The notes under the pieces are model-generated. The model worked only from the letters and a program-made list of their open reading frames with translations, did no database searches and was not told the DNA's origin. A stretch of 37,908 bases of DNA from Nisaea nitritireducens (lineage in GTDB: Bacteria; Pseudomonadota; Alphaproteobacteria; Thalassobaculales; Thalassobaculaceae): contig NZ_JACZFS010000025.1 of NCBI RefSeq assembly GCF_014904795.1, forward strand, positions 1-37,908, written 5' to 3'. Within the stretch, counting starts at the first letter, position 1. Each line of letters starts with the position of its first letter. Of this stretch, positions 18,302 through 27,100 are shown piece after piece. The position numbers were made by a program, and so were the translations under genes.

Positions 18302-19264
18302 CTATTCGTCTTCCCGCTGCGCCTGTGAAGGCGCATGGCCATAGATTCGGCGGTAGGCCGTGGCGAAATTTGCGGCTGAGGTATAGCCGGCGATATGGGC
18401 CGCCTGCTGGATGGGGAGGTGCTCTTCAACCAGGGCTTTCCGGGCAAGGTCGAGGCGGGCGCGCCTGAGATGGTCGACCACGGTGACCCCATAGGCCTCC
18501 TTGAAGACCCGCTGCATGGTACTGACGCTCATTCCGTTGGCGGCCGCAATTGAGCTCAGGGTCAGTGCCGCACCCAGATTGTCCGCGATATAGCGATGCA
18601 GCAACGCCGCGCGGTCGCCGTCATCCGAAAGCGCCGCCGGTTGCCCTATGCAGGCAAAGGCATCGCGCAGAACCCCAAGAGCAAGCATTTCAAGCGAGAG
18701 CCGGTTCAGCAATCCGTCGCTGCCGAGGCATTCAAGCAACTTGCGGGCGCCGCGCGCCGTGTCCGCCGAAGGATACCAGGCGTGGATCTCGGTATGGGAT
18801 TCAGCAAACCGCCGCACGGCCTGATCCTGGCCCGTATCCCGACCGAGAAATTCCTCGATCCAGCTTTTGCTGACCGAGACGTTGACCTTTTTGACCGTCT
18901 GGCCGGACCGGATGGTTCGCCTCAAAAGCGCGGGTCTGGCGACGGACCAGATGAGCCCGCCTGCCTGCGCCCCGTCAGGAACGGACAGATCGAGCTCGAT
19001 ACCGTCGATCGCCGCCGCGGGCGCTCCGGCGAAAACAATGGACACCGAAACCTGCGGCTCCAGACGGAGTTCCGTCACCGTATCGCTCTGCTCGACCGCG
19101 TCCGTCGCGTGGATATGCAGACCGGACCGGAAGCTCTCGACAAAGAAATCGCCACGCAGCACGGCCGGCGCTTCTTCTCCGGTGCTCCCGAGCATCCGGT
19201 AGAAGCTTGCATCCGCTTTTACCTGGCGGGACAGGTCTTCAAAACTGAGGTCTGCATCAAGCAT
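18302..19264 (-). CDS. AraC family regulator, PchR-like, of siderophore uptake
   Basis: A 320-residue regulator. The C-terminal 100 residues contain the two AraC helix-turn-helix units, LTLSSIAAANGMSVSTMQRV and IQQAAHIAGYTSAANFATAY, followed by RRIYGHAPS. The N-terminal 200 residues resemble PchR-type sensor domains that bind a siderophore. The ATG at 19264 (MLDADLSFEDL) is preferred; the frame also opens at TTG 19345, which would put the operator region inside the gene. It diverges from a siderophore receptor gene 152 bases away, the usual arrangement for an activator that responds to the ferric siderophore it helps import. Confidence 0.87.
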   Translation of the reverse strand: MLDADLSFEDLSRQVKADASFYRMLGSTGEEAPAVLRGDFFVESFRSGLHIHATDAVEQSDTVTELRLEPQVSVSIVFAGAPAAAIDGIELDLSVPDGAQAGGLIWSVARPALLRRTIRSGQTVKKVNVSVSKSWIEEFLGRDTGQDQAVRRFAESHTEIHAWYPSADTARGARKLLECLGSDGLLNRLSLEMLALGVLRDAFACIGQPAALSDDGDRAALLHRYIADNLGAALTLSSIAAANGMSVSTMQRVFKEAYGVTVVDHLRRARLDLARKALVEEHLPIQQAAHIAGYTSAANFATAYRRIYGHAPSQAQREDE

Positions 19265-19329
19265 CGGGACAACCTGCCGGTGGCGAGACAATAGGCTCTG
19301 ACCAGCGGACAAACGGGATTGACGATCGT

Positions 19330-19349
19330 GCAAATGATCGATCAATTGC
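19330..19349. promoter_or_regulatory. 20-bp near-perfect palindrome in araC/receptor intergenic
   Basis: GCAAATGATCGATCAATTGC is its own reverse complement at 18 of 20 positions. It overlaps the Fur-like site at 19345-19363 and sits about 70-90 bases upstream of the receptor start, a good position for an AraC/PchR or second Fur site. Confidence 0.45.
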
Positions 19350-19363
19350 GAATGATTGTCAAT
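19345..19363. promoter_or_regulatory. Fur-like iron box upstream of siderophore receptor
   Basis: ATTGCGAATGATTGTCAAT matches its reverse complement at 14 of 19 positions. It shares TGCGAATGATT with the site at 35022-35040 before hemP (read on the other strand). The spacing and AT pattern resemble Fur boxes; repression by Fur with iron is expected. Confidence 0.55.
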
Positions 19364-19416
19364 TTCAGATACCGAAAGATCATGATTTACAAGAGCTTTG
19401 GGGGATAGTTCAAACC

Positions 19417-21564
19417 ATGGTTTACGCTCGAAAAAGCGAAGATAGCAATCAGCGCGTCCTACGTGCGCTTTTGCTCGGCTCTGCCATGGTGAGCGTCGTT
19501 GCGCTCTCAGGCGGTGCCCATGCCCAGCAGGCCGGCAGCAAGCCCGTGACGCTCGACAGCATCGTGGTCGAAGGCGCCCCGGGCGTCGTCACGGAAGACA
19601 CGGGCTCCTACGCCACCAACAGGTCAACGGTCGGCTACAAGCAGCCGACGGATATCCGGGAAATCCCGCAGACCGTCAATGTCCTGACCCGCCAGCGGCT
19701 GGACGACCAGAACGTGAGCACGCTGGAAGAAGCGGGTTACCTGCTGCCGAACGTCACCACGGCGACCGGCAACGGGTTCGACGGCTCGCTCTATTCCCGG
19801 GGTCACGAGGTCTTCACCTATAATGTCGACGGCGCGCCGCGGCCATTTCTCAGCCTTTACGGCACTGCGCCGGATCTTGTTTTCTTCGACCGTGTCGAGG
19901 TCCTGTCCGGGCCGTCCGGCGTGTTCCAGGGGTCGGGAGAGCCGGTCGGAACCGTCAATCTGGTGCGCAAGCGCCCGACCGGGGAAAATGCCGGCCGGGT
20001 GACGGGAATCGCCGGCAGCGAGGAGCATTTCCGGGCAGAAACAGACCTGCAGGCCGCCGCCGGGGACGACAAGCAGCTGCGCGGCCGAATCATCGGCTAT
20101 GGCTACACCAAAGGCTCCTATCTCGACATTGCCGAGCAGGAAAAGGGCGGCGGTTACGGGACCCTCGAATATGACCTGACGGACAAACTGACCCTCTCCT
20201 TCGGCGGCATTCACGAGAGCGAGGACACGGTTTCGATGAGCGGCCAGCCGACCTATTCGGACGGCTCCTTCCTCAACGTTCCGGTCGAGACATTCTTCGG
20301 CGCGCCCTGGGCGCAGCGCGAGATCAACACCGCCGAGGGCTTTGCCGAAGGCGAATATGCCTTCGATAACGGCGGCGTCTTCAAGGTGACGAGCCGGGTC
20401 TACAACCGGGACACCAACATCAAGAACGCCCTGGCCTCGACCGCGGTCGACCCGGCCACCGGCGATTTCACCATGTTTGTGTTCGCCCGCCGGTTCGACG
20501 AGGTGTCGTCCTATGTGGACGCGAACTACTCGGCACCCTTCACTTTCTTCGGACGGCGCAGCGAGTTCTCTGTCGGCACGGACTACCGGCGCTCCGAGCA
20601 GGACATGAAGCAGAATTTCGACTTCTCCCTGGGCACGCAGAATATCAACACGTTCGATCCCTACAGCCTGGTCGAGCCCAGCATTACCTATCCGGGCGTC
20701 GGCCCCGGCTTCCGGCTGAACACGGAGACCGAGAACAACGAATATGGCGGCTACGGCTACACTCGCCTGCAGGTCTATGACGGCCTCAACCTGACCCTTG
20801 GCGGCCGCTATACGAGCTATGACAGCGATACGCTGGATACCGGCCGGTCGACCACGACCAGCATCTCCGAGAACGAGTTCGTGCCGATGGTCGGCCTGAG
20901 CTACGACATCGTGCCGGAGGCAACGGTCTATACGAGCTATTCGGAGATCTTCCAGCCCCAGAGCGAGCAGAAGGCCGACGGCTCCCAGGTCGAGCCGGTG
21001 CGCGGACGCCAGATCGAGATCGGCACCAAGGTCTCGCTGTTCGACGGCTTCCTGAACGGTCAGGCTTCCGTCTACTGGCTGCAGGACGAGAACAGGGCGA
21101 TCAGCGATCCGGATAACACCGGCTCCTTCATCGCCTCCCAGGAAGAAGACACCCACGGCTTCGAGCTGTCCGTCTCCGGCAGCCCCTATCCGGGCCTCGA
21201 ACTCAGCGCCGGCTACAGCTATGTCGACACGGATCTCGAAACCGACCCGACACCGGCGCATAGCGGCGTGGTCTGGGGCCGCTACACCTTCCTCGACGGC
21301 GCGCTGGAGAATCTCTATATCGGCGCCGGCGTGCAGGCGGTCGGTGAGTTCGAAGCCGTGAGCAACGGCGTGAAAATCGACGCGCCAAGCTATGCGGTCG
21401 TGAATGCGTCGGCCGGGTACCCGATCAACGAGAACTTTGAAGTCGGCCTGTTCGTCAAAAACCTGCTAGATCATGAATATGTTGAGCGTGTGAACACGAC
21501 GGCACGCGGCGTCTTTTACGGCGATCCGCTGACCGCGACGCTCAGGCTTACAGGCAAGTTTTAA
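19417..21564 (+). CDS. TonB-dependent siderophore receptor (FpvA/FhuE type)
   Basis: A 715-residue outer-membrane receptor. Residues 1-36 are a signal peptide ending in AHA. The TonB box region is near TLDSIVVEG, the plug about 60-200 (REIPQTVNVLTRQRLDDQN, VEVLSGPSGVFQGSGEPVGTVNLVRKRPT), and the rest is a 22-strand barrel ending ATLRLTGKF with the terminal Phe needed for Bam insertion. The plug motifs are those of the TonB-siderophore family rather than the vitamin B12 or heme families. It is followed 9 bases later by a binding-protein gene and preceded by the AraC regulator and Fur-like box. It likely imports a ferric hydroxamate or similar (xeno)siderophore. Confidence 0.92.
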   Translation: MVYARKSEDSNQRVLRALLLGSAMVSVVALSGGAHAQQAGSKPVTLDSIVVEGAPGVVTEDTGSYATNRSTVGYKQPTDIREIPQTVNVLTRQRLDDQNVSTLEEAGYLLPNVTTATGNGFDGSLYSRGHEVFTYNVDGAPRPFLSLYGTAPDLVFFDRVEVLSGPSGVFQGSGEPVGTVNLVRKRPTGENAGRVTGIAGSEEHFRAETDLQAAAGDDKQLRGRIIGYGYTKGSYLDIAEQEKGGGYGTLEYDLTDKLTLSFGGIHESEDTVSMSGQPTYSDGSFLNVPVETFFGAPWAQREINTAEGFAEGEYAFDNGGVFKVTSRVYNRDTNIKNALASTAVDPATGDFTMFVFARRFDEVSSYVDANYSAPFTFFGRRSEFSVGTDYRRSEQDMKQNFDFSLGTQNINTFDPYSLVEPSITYPGVGPGFRLNTETENNEYGGYGYTRLQVYDGLNLTLGGRYTSYDSDTLDTGRSTTTSISENEFVPMVGLSYDIVPEATVYTSYSEIFQPQSEQKADGSQVEPVRGRQIEIGTKVSLFDGFLNGQASVYWLQDENRAISDPDNTGSFIASQEEDTHGFELSVSGSPYPGLELSAGYSYVDTDLETDPTPAHSGVVWGRYTFLDGALENLYIGAGVQAVGEFEAVSNGVKIDAPSYAVVNASAGYPINENFEVGLFVKNLLDHEYVERVNTTARGVFYGDPLTATLRLTGKF

Positions 21565-21573
21565 GGGCGCTGA

Positions 21574-22740
21574 ATGCCGGGACGATTACCCACCCTTCTG
21601 GGAACATTTGTTATCGCGGCGGCTCTCCTGATCGGGGGAGCCGTCTCCGCGTATGCCGTACAGATCGTCGATCTCAAGGGACGCACCGTCTCGCTTGAGC
21701 ACCCGGCACGGAAAGTCCTGCTCGGGGACGGCCGCTTTCTCCTGGCCCTCGCCCTGTTGACCAGAGATCCGGTCTCCCGCGTTGCCGGCATGCTGACGGA
21801 CTTCGAAAGCCTCGATCCGGACGGGTTTGCCAGCTTCCTCGCGGCGTATCCCGCCTTGGCGGACGTCCCGGTCTACGGCGGCACAAGCGCAAAAAACGGC
21901 ACTCTGGAAAGCGCCCTCGCCACGAGACCCGACGTCGCGATTTTCGGCCACGGCGGGCACGATCTGACACCCCGGTCCGAGCAGGCCATCGAGATGCTGA
22001 CAGCGGCCGGAGTGCCCATCGTCTTCATCGATTTCCGCGACAACCCGATCGTGAACACCCCGCGCAGCATGCGCGTTCTCGGGCAGGTTATCGGCCTGAA
22101 GGCGAAAGCGGATGCTTTCGCGGCGTTCTACGAGAGCGAGGTCAGAAAGGTCACCAGCCGGATGGTGATGTATTCAGGCCCGCGTCCGACCGTGTTCCTG
22201 GATATCAGGGCCGGTCTCAGCGCCGAGTGCTGCTTCACCATCAAGAGCGGCATGCTCGCCTCCCTGGTCGAGGCGGCGGGCGGCCGGAACATCGCGAAAT
22301 CGGTCCTGCCGGACACCGCCGGTCTGCTGAAGCCGGAATTCGTCATCGCCAGCAATCCCGGCATCTATATCGGCACCGCCGTCGGCTCCCGCAGCCGGGG
22401 CTGGAAGCCGGGCGGGCCGATCGTGCTCGGGGCCGGGGTCGACGAGGTGCTGGCCCGGCGCTCGCTGATCAGCGCGACCTTGCGCCCGGACATCGGCTCG
22501 CTTGGCGCCGTCGATACCGGGAAAGCCTTTGGCATCTGGCACCATTTCAGCAATTCGCCGATGAACGTCTACGCCCTGCAGAAATTCGCGACCTGGCTGC
22601 ACCCGGAGCTGTTCGCGGACCTCGATCCGGAAAAGACCAGGGCCGCGCTGATGAGCCGCCTGCTACCGGCGAAGTTGGACGGTATATACGCCATCGGCAC
22701 GCCACCCATGACAGAGAACAACCCTGAACAAAATCAGTAA
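21574..22740 (+). CDS. Iron-siderophore ABC transporter substrate-binding protein (orphan)
   Basis: A 388-residue periplasmic binding protein of the FepB/TroA (class III) type. A signal peptide covers about 1-29, then VQIVDLKGRTVSLEHPARKVLL, the usual strand before the first lobe, and GTLESALATRPDVAIFG and AGVPIVFIDFRDNP typical of the family. It would carry the ferric siderophore from the upstream receptor across the periplasm. No FecCD permease or ATPase is beside it, so it must use components elsewhere or act as a receptor accessory. An ECC pair near residue 210 is unusual and could form a disulfide. Confidence 0.85.
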   Translation: MPGRLPTLLGTFVIAAALLIGGAVSAYAVQIVDLKGRTVSLEHPARKVLLGDGRFLLALALLTRDPVSRVAGMLTDFESLDPDGFASFLAAYPALADVPVYGGTSAKNGTLESALATRPDVAIFGHGGHDLTPRSEQAIEMLTAAGVPIVFIDFRDNPIVNTPRSMRVLGQVIGLKAKADAFAAFYESEVRKVTSRMVMYSGPRPTVFLDIRAGLSAECCFTIKSGMLASLVEAAGGRNIAKSVLPDTAGLLKPEFVIASNPGIYIGTAVGSRSRGWKPGGPIVLGAGVDEVLARRSLISATLRPDIGSLGAVDTGKAFGIWHHFSNSPMNVYALQKFATWLHPELFADLDPEKTRAALMSRLLPAKLDGIYAIGTPPMTENNPEQNQ

Positions 22741-22750
22741 TCTGGAGAGA

Positions 22751-23068
22751 ATGATGCATTCCGCCCACGCCACCGTCCGCTCGGAAAAAGCCGGCCGTTA
22801 CCTGGTCCAGCTCTGCAAGCATTTCGCCCACAAGATCCCGGCCACCTGGGAGGAAACAGAGGGCGAAGACACAAAAGGACATGCCGATTTCGGTATCGGC
22901 ACCTGCGACATGACGGCAAGGGACGGCGCGCTTCTGCTTGCCTGCAACGCCCCCGACGAGGATGGGCTCGGCAAGGTAAAATATGTGCTGGAAGACCACA
23001 TCGTCCGGTTCGGCTGGAAGGAAGAGCTGAAGGTCGACTGGCAGGACGGCACCCCCGCCGGAGCCTGA
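22751..23068 (+). CDS. DUF2218 domain-containing protein
   Basis: A 105-residue cytoplasmic protein covering the whole DUF2218 domain: AHATVRSEKAGRYLVQLCKHF followed by FGIGTCDMTARDGALLLAC and a final VEDHIVRFGW-like stretch. The conserved QLCKHFAHK motif contains Cys and His residues that might bind a metal. The family has no proven function but is often beside siderophore receptor and iron-transport genes, as here, 10 bases after the binding-protein stop. GGAGAG precedes the ATG; a second ATG follows immediately. A role in iron release or storage is inference. Confidence 0.88.
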   Translation: MMHSAHATVRSEKAGRYLVQLCKHFAHKIPATWEETEGEDTKGHADFGIGTCDMTARDGALLLACNAPDEDGLGKVKYVLEDHIVRFGWKEELKVDWQDGTPAGA

Positions 23069-23088
23069 CCGCCAGAGACCAGCCCCAG

Positions 23089-23114
23089 GTCAGCGGGCCA
23101 AGTCAGCGGGCCGG
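23089..23114. repeat. Tandem 13-bp repeat
   Basis: GTCAGCGGGCCAA is followed directly by GTCAGCGGGCCGG, then a decayed third unit ATCAGCGCG entering the GST stop codon. It lies between convergent genes. It is probably slippage. Confidence 0.6.
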
Positions 23115-23115
23115 A

Positions 23116-23736
23116 TCAGCGCGTGAGGGGACGGAGCGCATCCTGACTTGGGGCACTGTCGGCGACCGACGCGATGGTGTCGTAGGCATCCGACCAGGCG
23201 GCAAGTGCCGGATAACTCTCCCGCCAATCCGGCACCAGCGCGTAGAACTGCATCATGCCGAGCGCCGCCACGACGCAGAGCGCATCGAAACTGATCGGCG
23301 GGGCGCCTGCGGGGGCTTTTACTGTAGCATTCAGATGGTCCAGACCGCGCCTGACCTGAATATCGGCCACCTCCTGCATGAACCCGGAACGCTCCCCCTC
23401 GGCGCGCCTCATCTCGCGTGACCAGACCGTGACCACATCGAGAAGGGCAAGCGACTGCGCCTCCGCCGCGACGGCCTGCCAGTCGCCATAGGGCGCAACG
23501 GTCCGCTTGCCGGATTTCTCGTCCAGATAGGCGCAGATATGCCGCGCCTCCGAGAGCGCGAGATCGCCATCCACCAGCAGCGGAATGCGCCCCAGCGGAG
23601 AGACCGGAATGACCGGGCTGTCCTGCGTCCGCAGCCCCACCCAATCGAGCTCCAGCGCATCGCCCAACCCGCTCTCGATCGCGGTAATCCGGCAGATCCG
23701 GGCATAGGGCGAATTCGGGGTGTAATAGAGCTTCAT
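23116..23736 (-). CDS. Glutathione S-transferase-like protein
   Basis: A 206-residue protein with a GST N-terminal thioredoxin-like domain (residues 1-78): MKLYYTPNSPYARICRITA has the catalytic-type Ser9 region, and PLGRIPLLVDGDLALSEARHI carries the cis-Pro and the SEA glutathione-binding turn (usually ESR or ESA). Residues 85-200 form the helical C-terminal domain. It probably conjugates or reduces substrates with glutathione in the cytoplasm, though the substrate is not predictable. It is a lone gene, convergent with the siderophore cluster; it starts at ATG 23736 after GGAGGCCACC. Confidence 0.88.
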   Translation of the reverse strand: MKLYYTPNSPYARICRITAIESGLGDALELDWVGLRTQDSPVIPVSPLGRIPLLVDGDLALSEARHICAYLDEKSGKRTVAPYGDWQAVAAEAQSLALLDVVTVWSREMRRAEGERSGFMQEVADIQVRRGLDHLNATVKAPAGAPPISFDALCVVAALGMMQFYALVPDWRESYPALAAWSDAYDTIASVADSAPSQDALRPLTR

Positions 23737-24138
23737 GGTGGTGGCCTCCTCCCGGTTTTATTGATTAGGAGCCACCCTAGCGCAGACCGCCCTGTGTGGG
23801 AGGGGGAAATGAGCGGGGGCGCGCGGCCTAACCGTCTCTCGGATCATCGAGGCCGAACCGGCGCGGTGACGGTGATGTCGTCGAATTTGAGTACGGGTGA
23901 AGCGGGCGGGGAGTTTACGTGATCAAGTCTGGCGGATAAAGCGCGCATGTAAAACAGTCGCTCACGGCGACTAGGATAAATGACTTAAATCGGACCGGTT
24001 GCTGTCTGCCTGAATCTGGGACCGAAGAACCCATAGAGAGCACTCATTCCTGACAAGGGAATACCGACGCCCAACAACGGGCGAAGCATAAATCTGTAAT
24101 GCGTTGCGTTACACCTTACAAATCACTATACTTAACAT
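23737..24138. other. 402-base gap upstream of the HTH giant gene
   Basis: The first 190 bases are GC-rich like the chromosome; from about 23940 the sequence becomes AT-richer like the gene that follows, so the boundary of the acquired segment may lie here. A 6-bp hairpin AGTCGC/GCGACT occupies 23956-23972. The last 45 bases hold the promoter and palindrome listed separately. No ORF with coding character is visible, and no toxin gene precedes the HigA-like start. Confidence 0.5.
24096..24132 (+). promoter_or_regulatory. Promoter with palindromic operator, predicted leaderless start
   Basis: TTGCGT (24104-24109), a 17-base spacer and TATACT (24127-24132) form a sigma-70-like promoter. Transcription would begin about at the ATG at 24139, and no Shine-Dalgarno sequence is present. 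The -35 is embedded in the imperfect palindrome GTAATGCGTTGCGTTAC (24096-24112; 12 of 17 positions symmetric). This fits autorepression by the HigA-like HTH domain (inference). Confidence 0.5.
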
Positions 24139-27100
24139 ATGAACAAGAAATCCCCCCCCATCCATCCGGGCATTTATGTCCGCGAATATGTCCTCACTCC
24201 CCGCAAGCTCACAGTTACCGGGGCGGCAAAGCTGATCGGCGTCAGCCGCCCTGGCGTATCGAATTTCCTCAACGGGAAAGTATCGGCGACACATGATATG
24301 GCGGCACGCCTCGAACGTGCCTTCGGCGTTTCCTCTAAAACCATACTTGACCTGCAAACCGCGTACGATGCGGAAGCAGGAAAAGCGGCGGGAACTGCCC
24401 AGTTGGCACGCACGTACGTAGCTCCATTTTTGAACGTGCAGGCCAACGATCTCGAGAGTTGGTTCACGAAGACGATCCCAGCGCGCACTAAACTTTCTGT
24501 ATTGCTGCGAACGCTTGTTCACTCGACGGGCCACGATCTCCAGAAGGTGGATTTTCCCGGTAATGACGATGCAGAACGCGCGGGTTGGGACGGCTTCATC
24601 GAAGCCAATTCCGGCACGCCATGGATTCCTTCCGGCGCCTCCGGATGGGAGTTCGGCGTCACGGAAGCGATCAAGGGCAAGGCGGACGGCGATTTCGCAA
24701 AGAGTGTGAAAGCAATCAAGAAGGCGGATCGGGACAATATCACCTTCGTCTTTGTCACTCCTCGGCGCTGGCATGGAAAGGCTGCTTGGATCACCGCTAT
24801 GAAGGCCAAGAAACTCTGGAAAGATGTTCGCGCCTACGACGCCAGCGACCTTGAACAGTGGATAGAGCAATCACTCGCGGCGCAAACATGGTTTGCAAAT
24901 CAGACGGAACGCCCATCTAGCGGTGTAAGGACGCTCGAACGCTGCTGGACCGATTGGGCAAACGTGACGGATCCGGCGCTTCACCCCACACTATTTAGCA
25001 CCGCCGTTCAGGCTTGGAATGCCAAAGTTAAAGAATTCGTGGTGAAAGAACGTTCTGCCCCCCTTGTGATCACCGCCGACTCAGTTGAAGAGGCCCTTGC
25101 CTTCCTCGCCCAGGCATTGACGGGGCCAGAACTTGAACGGCACAAAGACCGTGTACTCGTCTTCGATAAACCGGGCGTGCTGCCCAAGCTCGCACAAGGC
25201 AGCACCGAATTCATAGCTGTTGCACATACTCGAGAAGTAGAACGTGAGTTTGGGCCATATTTTTCTGCGCTCAGCACCATTGTTGTTTATCCCCGAAACG
25301 CCACTATCTCCGAGCCCGACATTGAGTTGGAACCGCTTGGCTACGAGGCCTTCAACAATGCCCTCGAAGCAATGGGCAAAGAGCGCGATGACTTGACTTC
25401 GCTTGGCAATAAGTCAGGCCGTTCACTAACAGTTCTGCGCCGTCAACTATCAACGATTCCTGCTATCCGCACCCCCGTTTGGGCCGAGGACCACGGAATA
25501 TCTTCGAGCCTAATTCCACTGGTGTTGCTCGGCGCTTGGGATGCCCATAACGAGGCCGACCAGACGGCGCTTTCTCTGCTCGCTGGCGACGTCCCTTTTA
25601 AGACGCTAGAAAAACGTACTCAGGAGCTTGCGAAGTTGAACGATTCGCCTGTGTGGTCAATCGGCGGCTATCGTGGAGTCATCTCAAAGATTGACTCGCT
25701 CTTCGCCATCGCAGGAGCATTTACCAAAGACGACCTCGACCGTTTTCTGGAAATCGCTCGCATGGTGCTTGGCGAAGACGACCCTGTGCTTGACCTTCCG
25801 GAAAAGGATCGCTGGGCAGCATCCATTCACGGTAAAAAGCGAGAATTCTCAGGTGCAGTTCGCGAAGGCATCTCAGAGACGATTGTCCTACTTGCGGTGC
25901 ACGGCAAGAACCTATTCGGTAAGCGCCTCGGCTTCGATGGAGAGCCGGCAGTCGCAAATCTGGTGCAAGACCTTTTAGTGCCGCTCTCGACTCGCAAATT
26001 AGAAGCAAATGATCGCGACCTTCCTCTGTATGCAGAGGCTGCGCCGAACGCATTCCTCAATATTATCGAGCGCGACCTTCGCTCAGCGCGGCCTGAGGCT
26101 CTGGACCTCCTTCGCCCTGCCAACGCTGGCCTTTTCGGCTCGTCTTGCCCACGCACCGGTCTACTCTGGGCGTTGGAGGGGTTAGCTTGGAACCCCATAA
26201 CCTTCCCTCGCGTTGTGAAAATTCTAGGCCAACTTTCCGAAGTTGAAATTAACGACAATTTCGCGAACAAGCCTATCCGTTCACTCGGCTCGATTTTCCG
26301 CACATGGATGCCGCAGACTGCCGCAGACCATGAGATGCGGCTCAAGGGCATTCACATATTGTTGGACAAACATCCGTCTATCGGCTGGAAGATTTGCCTT
26401 GAGCAGTTTGGCGACGACGGCAACCGCGTCGGCGACTACAGCCACAAGCCGAGTTGGCGGTCTGATGGTTACGGCTTTGGCGAACCCTTCAAGACCACGG
26501 AGCCCATCTACGCTTTCGAATTGGAAATGGCCAAGATAGCACTAAGCAGGCCGTCCTACACGGTGGATATGCTTTGCGATCTCATTGGCAAGCTACACGC
26601 GCTTGGACCCGAATTTCAGGAGCGGGTCTGGGAGATAATTGACGAATGGTACAAAGGCGGTGCCAACGACGAAGACATCGCCAAAGTCCGCGAAAAAGTT
26701 CGCGTGACAGTACTCTCCCGACGTGGTCGTAAAAAAGCTGTTGCGAAAGGGGCGGCGAGCCTCTCGACAACCGCCAGAGCTATTTACGATGCGATGCTTC
26801 CGACAGATGTCGTCAATCAGTACGAATGGCTTTTCCGACAGAGTTGGGTCGAGGAATCCGCTGATGAACTTTTCGAAGTCGAAACCGACTTTCAGGCGCG
26901 CGAAAAACGGATCGAGAAGCTTCGCACCCAAGCGCTAACGAAGATCGTCGAGCTCCGAGGCCTCGAAGGCATATTTGACCTCGCTACCAAGGGTAATTCA
27001 CAGCGCCAGATCGGTGCGTATTTGGCTAGCGGCATTCTTCCAGAAGATCAGCTTTCGAGCCTCGTTCTCAATTGCTTGCGCGCACCTGCCGATGAAACAG

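Noticed and set aside
20809-20940. Direct repeat TATACGAGCTAT within the receptor gene (20809-20820 and 20929-20940)
   Set aside because: Both encode Tyr-Thr-Ser-Tyr in barrel strands; codon preference explains the match.
19624-21261. 545-codon open frame antisense to the siderophore receptor gene
   Set aside because: Its translation has no domain or membrane pattern and follows the codon-position GC bias of the receptor gene on the other strand; the receptor is unmistakable.
21574-22740. Calling the orphan binding protein a heme-binding HmuT
   Set aside because: It follows a siderophore-type receptor, and a proper HmuT is present at 30667-31521.
23919-23939. GTG-ATC-AAG-TCT resembling a HigB start (M-I-K-S)
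   Set aside because: It stops after six codons and nothing HigB-like follows in any frame; four residues are too few to call a relic.
24109-24870. 253-codon minus-strand frame over the start of the giant gene
   Set aside because: It is antisense to a clear HigA-like domain and has no recognisable features.
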